NCBI GenBank assembly: GCA_965116965.1
Contig: OZ220743.1
Coordinates: 2,728,001 to 2,792,000, forward strand
Reading direction: 5' to 3'
Source of the DNA: Aldehydirespirator sp965116965
GTDB taxonomy: Bacteria > Actinomycetota > Acidimicrobiia > Acidimicrobiales > Aldehydirespiratoraceae
DNA: 64,000 bases
The notes below the pieces were generated by a model, which was not told the origin of the DNA, did no database searches, and was given only the letters and a program-made list of their open reading frames with translations. This document shows positions 57,997 through 64,000 of this stretch, piece by piece. Both the position numbers and the translations under genes were made by a program. The stretch's first letter is position 1; the number at the start of each line of letters is the position of its first letter.

Positions 57997-59238
57997 GTGG
58001 CGCCCGACGACCTATCCACGCCTCCCGACCAGTCGCCACCGCTGACCGCGGACTTCCTCGGTTACCGGCCCTTCGACGCCGACAACCACTACTACGAGGC
58101 CATCGACGCGTTCACCCGCCACGTCGATCCCCGCATGCAGCCCCGGGTAGTGCAGTGGGTGGACATGGGCGGACGCAAGCACCACCTCGTCGGCGGCAAG
58201 CTGGCCCGGGCGGTGGCCAACCCGACCTGGAACCCCATCGCCAAGCCCGGAGCGCTGCGCGACTACTTCAAGGGCAACCCCGAAGGGCGCAACCCGGCCG
58301 AGATGCTGCGCGACCGCGAGCCGCTGCCCGACCACTACATGGACCCGCAGGCCCGACTCAAGGCGATGGACGCCCAGGGACTGGAGGCCGTGTGGCTCTT
58401 CCCCACCCTGGGCGTGCTCTACGAGGAGCTGCTCCGCCACGACGTCGATGCGGTCGTGGCCATGATGCGGGGCTTCAACCAGTGGCTGCTGGAGGACTGG
58501 GGATACAACTGCTCCGAGCGCATCTTCGGCGCCCCCTACATCGCGCTGGGCGACCCCGCCGCCGCCGGCGAGGAACTGGATCGGGTGCTGGGACTCGGGG
58601 CCCGCATCGTGGTGATGCGACCCGCCGCAGTCACAACCCGCACCGGCCAGCTCTCGCCGTTCCACACGACGTTCGACCCGGTGTGGCAGCGCATCAACGA
58701 CGCCGGCATCACCGTGGTGATCCACGCCGCCGACTCGGGCTACTCGTCACAGGGCTACGCCGACGACGAATTCTCCTCGGCCGGTCTGGGGGCCGGGATG
58801 GCGGGAGGACCCAACCTGCGGGCCTTCGCTATCGAGCGGGCCGCGCAGGACTGGCTCATGCAGTCGGTGTTCGAGAAGATCTACGACCGCTTCGGAAACC
58901 TGCGGGTGGCATCGGTGGAGAACGGCTCCGACTACCTGGCGCCGATGTTCCGGAAGTTCTCGCAGATCGCCAAGAAGAACTACTGGTGGTTCGACGACCA
59001 TCCGATCGACACGTTCAAGGCCCATGTGTGGGTCAACCCGTTCTGGGAGGACGACGTGAACGAGGTCACCGAGCTGATGGGCGCCGACCGGGTGATCTTC
59101 GGCTCGGACTGGCCCCACATCGAGGGGATGCCCGAGCCGCTGGACTACCTGGCCGAGCTGAAGGGCTTCTCCGACGCCGACCGCCGCGCCATCATGCTCG
59201 ACAACGTCACCTACCTGAACCAGCCCCAACCCACCTAG
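57997..59238 (+). CDS. Amidohydrolase-2 family metal-dependent hydrolase
   Basis: A 413-residue TIM-barrel hydrolase or decarboxylase. RPFDADNHYYEAIDAFTRHV takes the place of the usual HxH (here DNH), and later TVVIHAADSG and FGSDWPHIEGMP give the metal His and catalytic Asp. This DNHYYE form is common in actinobacterial amidohydrolases near steroid and fatty-acid genes. The substrate is unknown. GTG 57997; the acyl-CoA dehydrogenase gene follows after 10 nt, so both are in one operon with the hydratase. Confidence 0.88.
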   Translation: MAPDDLSTPPDQSPPLTADFLGYRPFDADNHYYEAIDAFTRHVDPRMQPRVVQWVDMGGRKHHLVGGKLARAVANPTWNPIAKPGALRDYFKGNPEGRNPAEMLRDREPLPDHYMDPQARLKAMDAQGLEAVWLFPTLGVLYEELLRHDVDAVVAMMRGFNQWLLEDWGYNCSERIFGAPYIALGDPAAAGEELDRVLGLGARIVVMRPAAVTTRTGQLSPFHTTFDPVWQRINDAGITVVIHAADSGYSSQGYADDEFSSAGLGAGMAGGPNLRAFAIERAAQDWLMQSVFEKIYDRFGNLRVASVENGSDYLAPMFRKFSQIAKKNYWWFDDHPIDTFKAHVWVNPFWEDDVNEVTELMGADRVIFGSDWPHIEGMPEPLDYLAELKGFSDADRRAIMLDNVTYLNQPQPT

Positions 59239-59248
59239 AGCCAGGACC

Positions 59249-60523
59249 ATGACCGACACCGCCGCGCCAGCCCCAGCCGACGTCGACGCGGCCACCGTGC
59301 GCGCCGAGGTCGAGACGTTCTGCGACGAGAACTGGGACCCCGACGCGACCGTCGAGCAGTGGTGGAGGCTGCTGGCCGGAGCGGGCTACGCCCACCCGAT
59401 GCTGCCACCGAGCGCGGGCGGGCTCGGCTACGGGCAGGACCAGGCTGCGCTGGTGTCGCTGGTGCTGGCCGAGCGCGACGTGCTGGGACCGCCCGGGGGG
59501 CTGGGCCGGATGCTGGCCGCGCCGACCATCGCCATTCACGGCACGCCGGAGCAGGTCGAACGGTACGTACCCGAGATCCTCGACGGCCGGGTGGGATGGT
59601 GCCAGCTCTTCAGCGAGCCCAACGCCGGATCCGACCTGGCCGGCCTGCAGTGCCGGGCCGAGCGCGACGGCGACGAGTGGGTGATCACCGGCCAGAAGGT
59701 GTGGACCTCCGGGGGCCAGGTCTCCGACAAGGGCATGCTGCTGGCCCGCACCGACCCCGACCTGCCCAAGCACGCCGGCATCTCATGGTTCGCGTTCGAC
59801 ATGGACCAGCCCGGGGTGGAGGTCCGGCCCCTGACCGAGATGACCGGCCGGGCCCTGTTCAACGAGGTGTTCATCGACGAGGCCCGGGTGGCCGACAGCG
59901 CCCTCATAGGCGGTCTCAACAACGGCTGGAGGGTGGGCAACACCACCCTGATGGTGGAGCGGGCATCGCTGGGATCCTCGGGCCGCAAGCCGCCGGAGCT
60001 CATACCCGGCCCCAAGGGCGGCGTGCTCGGCCAGCGGGCCGGGGACTTCGTCGCCCGATCGATGGAGGCTCTGGGCGGCGTGCCGCCGCTCGGCATCGAC
60101 ATGTGGTGGTGGCTGGTGGACCTCGCCCGCAAGAACGGCAGCGTCGCCGGCAAGGTCCTGCGCGACGATCTGATGCGCCTGTACGGGCTGATCGAGATCA
60201 ACCGGCTGTCGATCCAGCGGGCCAAGGCGGGGTCGACCAGCGCGGCCGCGCCGAACATCGCCAAGCTGACCATGAGCGAGCTGAACCGGTCTTTCCGCGA
60301 CGTCGGCATGCAGGTCATCGGGGCCGACGGGATGCTCATGGGCGACTCCGACAGCCAGACCGGCGGCCACATGGGCGAGGTGGCGCTGTTCTCGCCCGCG
60401 CCATCCATCTACGGCGGCACCGACCAGGTCCAGCGCAACATCATCGGCGAGCGGGTGCTCGGCCTGCCCAAGGAGCCCGGACCGCCCCGGGAGACGCCCT
60501 TCAGCGAGCTGCCCAAGAACTGA
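59249..60523 (+). CDS. Acyl-CoA dehydrogenase family protein
   Basis: A 424-residue flavoprotein. QLFSEPNAGSDLAGLQ and VITGQKVWTSGGQVSDKG are the FAD/substrate-binding hallmarks; the C-terminal IYGGTDQVQRNIIGERVLGL holds the FAD-adenine loop, with a Gly-Thr-Asp in place of the more usual Gly-Thr-Ser/Asn. The catalytic base is not obvious by eye. It probably dehydrogenates a branched or sterol-side-chain acyl-CoA, as similar actinobacterial genes do. It lies between the amidohydrolase and hydratase genes (10 and 14 nt gaps). Confidence 0.92.
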   Translation: MTDTAAPAPADVDAATVRAEVETFCDENWDPDATVEQWWRLLAGAGYAHPMLPPSAGGLGYGQDQAALVSLVLAERDVLGPPGGLGRMLAAPTIAIHGTPEQVERYVPEILDGRVGWCQLFSEPNAGSDLAGLQCRAERDGDEWVITGQKVWTSGGQVSDKGMLLARTDPDLPKHAGISWFAFDMDQPGVEVRPLTEMTGRALFNEVFIDEARVADSALIGGLNNGWRVGNTTLMVERASLGSSGRKPPELIPGPKGGVLGQRAGDFVARSMEALGGVPPLGIDMWWWLVDLARKNGSVAGKVLRDDLMRLYGLIEINRLSIQRAKAGSTSAAAPNIAKLTMSELNRSFRDVGMQVIGADGMLMGDSDSQTGGHMGEVALFSPAPSIYGGTDQVQRNIIGERVLGLPKEPGPPRETPFSELPKN

Positions 60524-60537
60524 ACCAGGGAGGCTGC

Positions 60538-61314
60538 GTGACCGACAGGGTGCGTCTCGACATCGACGGCGCCATCGCCACCATCACCAACAACAATCCG
60601 GCCAAGCACAACGCCTTCGACGACGAGATGGACGTCCGGCTGTTCGAGATCCTCGAGGAGCTGTCCCACCGGCCCGAGGTGAGGGCCGTGATCTGGAGGG
60701 GGGAGGGCCGCAGCTGGTCCTCGGGCCGGGACGTGTCGGCCATAGGCAACTTGACCGACATCACGCACCACGAATTGATGGTGCGGGGCCACCGGGGCAT
60801 CCAGCGGTTGTGGGAGTTGGAGGCTCCCGTGATCGTGGCCATCCAGGGCTGGGCCATGGGCGGGTCGTTCCAGCGGGCCCTGCTGTGCGACGTCCGCATC
60901 GCGGCCGACAACGCCCGGTTCAGGCTGCCCGAAGTGAGCCACGGCGTGATCCCCGACACCGGCGGCGTGAGCGTGCTGTACGAGATGTGCGGCCACGGGC
61001 TGGTCAGCGACATGGTGCTCACCGGGCGTGTGTTGTCCGCCGAGGAGGCACTGGCCCACGGCATCGTGTCGCGGGTGGTCGCCCCCCACGACCTCGACGC
61101 CGAGGCACGGACCATGGCCGAGGCCATCGCGGCCGCGCCCGCGGTCACAGTGAAGCTGGTCCGCCGGGTGATCTCGCAGCTGGCCCGGCCCCAGCAGCGG
61201 GCCTCCATGGCCGACGAGTTGGTCTTCCAGACGTTCCTCAACCGCAGCGACGACTTCGCAGAGATGAGGGCGGCCCGAGCCGAGGGCCGGAACCCTCGCT
61301 ACACCGGGAGCTGA
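60538..61314 (+). CDS. Enoyl-CoA hydratase/isomerase family protein
   Basis: A 258-residue crotonase-fold protein. NNPAKHNAFDDEM, WSSGRDVSAIG, QGWAMGGSFQRALLCDVRIA and PEVSHGVIPDTGGVSVLYEM carry the oxyanion-hole Gly residues and the usual helix positions; the first catalytic Glu position is Glu-Met rather than a clear Glu, so activity as hydratase is likely but not certain. GTG 60538 with AGGGAGG upstream. It continues the beta-oxidation-type operon. Confidence 0.9.
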   Translation: MTDRVRLDIDGAIATITNNNPAKHNAFDDEMDVRLFEILEELSHRPEVRAVIWRGEGRSWSSGRDVSAIGNLTDITHHELMVRGHRGIQRLWELEAPVIVAIQGWAMGGSFQRALLCDVRIAADNARFRLPEVSHGVIPDTGGVSVLYEMCGHGLVSDMVLTGRVLSAEEALAHGIVSRVVAPHDLDAEARTMAEAIAAAPAVTVKLVRRVISQLARPQQRASMADELVFQTFLNRSDDFAEMRAARAEGRNPRYTGS

Positions 61315-61339
61315 ACCCGGCCGTGCACCCACCTCGCCC

Positions 61340-61391
61340 CGAAATTGATGCGGATATTGTGTCTATAGGGGCGGAATCGGCATCAATTTCG
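61340..61391. repeat. Palindromic element, single copy (perfect 12-bp arms)
   Basis: CGAAATTGATGC (61340-61351) is exactly repeated inverted as GCATCAATTTCG (61380-61391). The 28-nt centre has TCTATAGGGG, loosely like ATATAGGG in the 34.6-kb array. The element sits between the hydratase stop and the SDR start and lacks a T-run. It is most simply a member of the same palindrome class as 482-529 and 34645-34836. Confidence 0.65.
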
Positions 61392-61408
61392 TGGGGGAGG
61401 GGGAAGCG

Positions 61409-62293
61409 GTGACCGCCGAACAGGCGGGCCTGCCCGCTCCGCCGCCCGCGGGGGAGACCGCGCTGCGGCCGGGAACCTTCGACGGCCAGACCGTCCTCGT
61501 CACCGGCGGCGGAACCGGCCTAGGCAAGGCCATCGCCTCGGAGTTCGCCCGGCTCGGGGCCGCGATCGCGATCTCCAGCCGCTCCACCGAGCATCTTGAG
61601 GCGGGGCGGGCCGCGATGGAGGACTTGGGCGCGCAGGTGGTCACCGCGGTCTGCGACATCCGCAATCCAGAATCGGTCGCGGCCGCCTTCGGCGCGGCCG
61701 AGGACGCCTTCGGACTGCCCGACGTGCTGGTGAACAACGCCGCGGCCAACTTCCCCGTTCCGGCAGAGGACATGTCGCCCAATGCCTGGCGCGCCGTGGT
61801 GGACGTCACGCTCAACGGCACCTTCAACTGCACCCGGGAGATGGGCCGCCGCCATCTGGCCGCAGGCACTCCGGGTTCGGTGATCAACGTCGGCGCCTCC
61901 TACGCCTGGACCGGAGGGCCGGGCTTCGCCCACTCGGCCGCGGCCAAGGCCGGGGTCAAGAGCCTCACCGAGTCGCTGGCGGTGGAGTGGGGCCCCTACG
62001 GCATCCAGGTGAACTGCCTGGTGCCCGGCCTGTTCCCCCACGAGGACATGACGGCCGACATCCGTTCCAGCCTGGACCGCACCAGCACCAAGGACCCCTG
62101 CCAGCCCGCCCTGCGGGTGGGGGAGCGCCAGGAGCTGGGCTGGGCCGCCACCTTCCTGGCATCGCCCTACGGGCGGTTCATCTCGGGCCACACCCTGGTG
62201 GTGGACGGGGCCAACTGGCAGCGCCGCTCCATGACCAACCCCCCGGTGGTTACCGTACGCGACCAGATGGGCCGCGGCCCGTTCCAACCTTGA
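61409..62293 (+). CDS. SDR of the 2,4-dienoyl-CoA reductase type
   Basis: A 294-residue SDR. VLVTGGGTGLGKAIASEFAR is the NADP motif and VLVNNAAANF the next block. The active-site region INVGASYAWTGGPGFAHSAA then AKAGVKSL lacks the classical YxxxK spacing; Tyr is earlier and Lys occurs in AAAKAG, the pattern of peroxisomal-type 2,4-dienoyl-CoA reductases. It would handle doubly unsaturated acyl-CoA made in the operon. GTG 61409 is preferred to GTG 61391, which overlaps the palindrome, because a GGGGGAGGGGGAAG run is 4-17 nt upstream. Confidence 0.88.
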   Translation: MTAEQAGLPAPPPAGETALRPGTFDGQTVLVTGGGTGLGKAIASEFARLGAAIAISSRSTEHLEAGRAAMEDLGAQVVTAVCDIRNPESVAAAFGAAEDAFGLPDVLVNNAAANFPVPAEDMSPNAWRAVVDVTLNGTFNCTREMGRRHLAAGTPGSVINVGASYAWTGGPGFAHSAAAKAGVKSLTESLAVEWGPYGIQVNCLVPGLFPHEDMTADIRSSLDRTSTKDPCQPALRVGERQELGWAATFLASPYGRFISGHTLVVDGANWQRRSMTNPPVVTVRDQMGRGPFQP

Positions 62294-62377
62294 CTTCTTG
62301 GCCGCCTATTGGCTAAGTGGAGCGTGCCGCGTAGCATGCGCTCGCCGCGTGATCGGTCGCGAATGGAGGTTTTGATC
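62294..62377. other. Intergenic region before the PPC-domain gene
   Basis: An 84-nt gap. It ends in GGAGGTTTTGATC directly before ATG, nearly the same as the leader of the secreted repeat protein at 23130. No other element is evident. Confidence 0.5.
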
Positions 62378-64000
62378 ATGCACCGCTCCCTCATGCACCG
62401 CTCCTTTCTTCGCAGGACTGTGCGGACCTTGGTGATGTCGGGGGCAGTCGTTGCCCTGGTCGCCACTTCGCTGGCACTAGCCGGGTCGAGCACCGCACTG
62501 GGCCAAGAGACCTCGGAGTGCGAGATCACCGACCTCGGCACTCTGGACAGCTCGTCGGGCAGCGTGCTGGAGGCGGAAGGGCGCTGGTCGACCGACGACT
62601 GCGACTCGCGTTTCCGGCCAGGAAGCGACGCCCACACCTACCGCTTCCAGGTCTCCGAGGCGGGCCGGGTCAGGATCAGCCTGACGTCCGCTGAGGCCGA
62701 CTCCTACCTGTACCTGCTCACCAACGACGGCAGACGCATCGGCGACAACGACGACAGAGGAGCGGGCCTCGACGCCCGCGTCGAGCGCGACCTCGCTCCC
62801 GGCGCCTACCTGGTCGAGGCCACCACCGTCGGCGGGCGCGACCGGGGTCCGGCCGACTTCACGATCACGGTGAGCAGGCTCGAAGGCTGCGACTTCGTCC
62901 ATCTCGGCACGCTGGAGCCGGGCGTCGATCTTGCCGCAACGGGATCCTGGTCGCTCGAGACGTGCGGCTCGCGCTTCGTGTCGGCGCACCCCGCCCACTC
63001 CTACTCCTTCAACATGACGGAGGCGGCCCGGGTGCGCATCGATCTCGAGTCCGAGAACGGTGACCCGGTCCTGTCGCTGGCATCGCTCGAGCACGGCATC
63101 GTCGGAGCCAACGACGACGGCGGCGAGATCCGGAACTCCCGTATCGAGCAGTACCTGCTGCCTGGCGTCTACCTCATCGAGGCGACGACGTACCTGGAGC
63201 GCGACTTGCAGCCGCTGCAGGCCGACTTCACCCTCACCGTCCACCTCGTGGACGAATCGGCCCGCCAGCAGGAGCCCCGGCTCAAGATCGAGGAAGTCCG
63301 GACTCCAGCAGAGGTCGTCGCGGGCGACCCGTTCACCGTCAACTACCGGATCGGCAACCTCGGCGGCGGCGAACTGCCCGACGACGGCAGCAGCGCGCTC
63401 ATCTACATCATCGGGAGACGGGTATTCGATCTGCTCGACCCCGTCTCGGGAGTATGGGACTCCGGCGTCGCCTTCCACACCGGCAGCGAGACCGCCAGCG
63501 CGTCGAGCACCGCCATCGACGAGATAACCCCCTTCGAGGCCAGGTTCAACCAGCACGGCCCCAAGTGGGTGTTCGTCGGGGTTGTCACCGAGGACGCCTA
63601 CGGCAACGAGATCGGATTCCACGGTTCCTGGCACAACCTGATGGTGCTGAGCGGCCCGACGTTCGGTCCCCTCGACGTCAAGGTCGGCTTCAGCGACTAC
63701 ACGGTGGCCACCGAGGCCGACGGCGAGGGACGGGTGACGACTTCGGTGACCAGGGTCTCAGACCCCGAAGCGGAAGTCGATCCGCAGACTCGGCTGCGGG
63801 CCATCTACGCGGCGGGCGTGACGACCCAACTCCTCGACGGCGTCTTCGAGCGGCCTGCGATCGCGGAGCTGTCCGAGGAGTCGGACGCAGAGCGGATCAA
63901 CGTGGCGAACCCCTCCTCGAGCAATCTCATCAGGATGTTCGGGCAGCAGTACGCGGCGGCGTTGGGCGCATCGGGACTGATCGACGGGTGGCTCGCCAGA
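62378..64000 (+). CDS. Secreted protein with PPC-type domains, 3' end outside the window
   Basis: At least 541 residues, open to the right edge. A Sec signal peptide covers residues 1-42 (SGAVVALVATSLALAGSSTA). Two domains of about 120 residues follow (about 48-165 and 170-290); each starts CEITDLGTL or CDFVHLGTL, continues with a Cys-Asp-Ser/Gly-Ser pair, HTYRFQVSEAGRVRISLTSA or SYSFNMTEAARVRIDLESEN and ends with PGAYLVEATT or PGVYLIEATT; these are bacterial pre-peptidase C-terminal (PPC)-like sandwiches with probable disulfides. A CARDB/Ig-like region follows (EEVRTPAEVVAGDPFTVNY). GGAGG is 10-14 nt before ATG 62378. Role probably extracellular; any catalytic domain is not visible. Confidence 0.82.
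   Translation, partial: MHRSLMHRSFLRRTVRTLVMSGAVVALVATSLALAGSSTALGQETSECEITDLGTLDSSSGSVLEAEGRWSTDDCDSRFRPGSDAHTYRFQVSEAGRVRISLTSAEADSYLYLLTNDGRRIGDNDDRGAGLDARVERDLAPGAYLVEATTVGGRDRGPADFTITVSRLEGCDFVHLGTLEPGVDLAATGSWSLETCGSRFVSAHPAHSYSFNMTEAARVRIDLESENGDPVLSLASLEHGIVGANDDGGEIRNSRIEQYLLPGVYLIEATTYLERDLQPLQADFTLTVHLVDESARQQEPRLKIEEVRTPAEVVAGDPFTVNYRIGNLGGGELPDDGSSALIYIIGRRVFDLLDPVSGVWDSGVAFHTGSETASASSTAIDEITPFEARFNQHGPKWVFVGVVTEDAYGNEIGFHGSWHNLMVLSGPTFGPLDVKVGFSDYTVATEADGEGRVTTSVTRVSDPEAEVDPQTRLRAIYAAGVTTQLLDGVFERPAIAELSEESDAERINVANPSSSNLIRMFGQQYAAALGASGLIDGWLAR

Overview
The window is GC-rich, uses GTG starts often, and reads as a chromosome piece from a high-GC actinobacterium. The best guess is a member of the Acidimicrobiia or a relative. 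That rests on the rapZ...gap-pgk-tpiA-secG order, F420-type flavin/deazaflavin enzymes, a mycothiol-dependent isomerase-fold protein, and many acyl-CoA and SDR genes. A DMSP-lyase-type cupin, a PhyH dioxygenase and a decayed sulfatase suggest a marine or algal-associated life, but this is inference.

Layout. 1-3.9 kb: end of rapZ, then glycolytic gap-pgk-tpiA and secG. 4-6.4 kb: a methyltransferase, a membrane protein, a VapBC pair and a DUF3467 pair. 6.5-11 kb: a metal-homeostasis block with a CDF-type transporter, tRNA-Leu(GAG), a G3E/CobW GTPase with a WD40 partner, and a ZnuA-like lipoprotein with a huge His/Asp-rich loop. Two near-identical Zur-like operators tie the CobW and ZnuA genes together. 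11-19.3 kb: cupin, PhyH, MazEF-like, DMSP-lyase-like, DDN-type, a sulfatase pseudogene, VapBC, two PPOX proteins, an SDR and a Rieske oxygenase. 19.3-25 kb: a lipoprotein with a duplicated His-containing domain, a beta-carbonic anhydrase, a D-aminoacylase-type amidohydrolase and a secreted repeat protein.

25.1-36.5 kb (minus strand) is one long catabolic operon: acyl-CoA carboxylase beta and alpha subunits, AtuA, an MDMPI-fold protein, enoyl-CoA hydratase, two paralogous kinases and an alcohol dehydrogenase. It resembles the acyclic-terpene/leucine (Atu/Liu) type. 36.7-44.4 kb: a GNAT/DUF1778 toxin-antitoxin pair, a DsbA-family protein, a flavin monooxygenase, an HNH/DUF222 protein, another VapBC and an unknown repeat protein. 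44.5-50.5 kb: ppc, a geranylgeranyl-reductase-like protein, an ABC ATPase with a His-rich tail, and a TauD-like dioxygenase.

At 50.7-52.7 kb lies an AT-richer gene for a SIR2-like plus TPR-like protein. It is the best candidate for an undescribed, probably antiviral, single-gene system. It sits directly upstream of ung and ogt, a DUF2442/DUF4160 pair and an ISL3 transposase relic. 55.5-62.3 kb: uridine kinase, an aminotransferase, and a second beta-oxidation-like cluster (amidohydrolase, acyl-CoA dehydrogenase, hydratase, dienoyl-CoA-reductase-like SDR). The window ends inside a secreted PPC-domain protein.

Non-coding structure is unusually rich: a 101-bp MITE-like element in two copies, each inserted exactly at CTAG stop codons; a roughly 44-bp dispersed repeat in five copies, partly translated; a set of about 48-nt palindromic elements (three in a 72-bp-period array, two single); and a 72-bp minisatellite inside the biotin-carboxylase gene.
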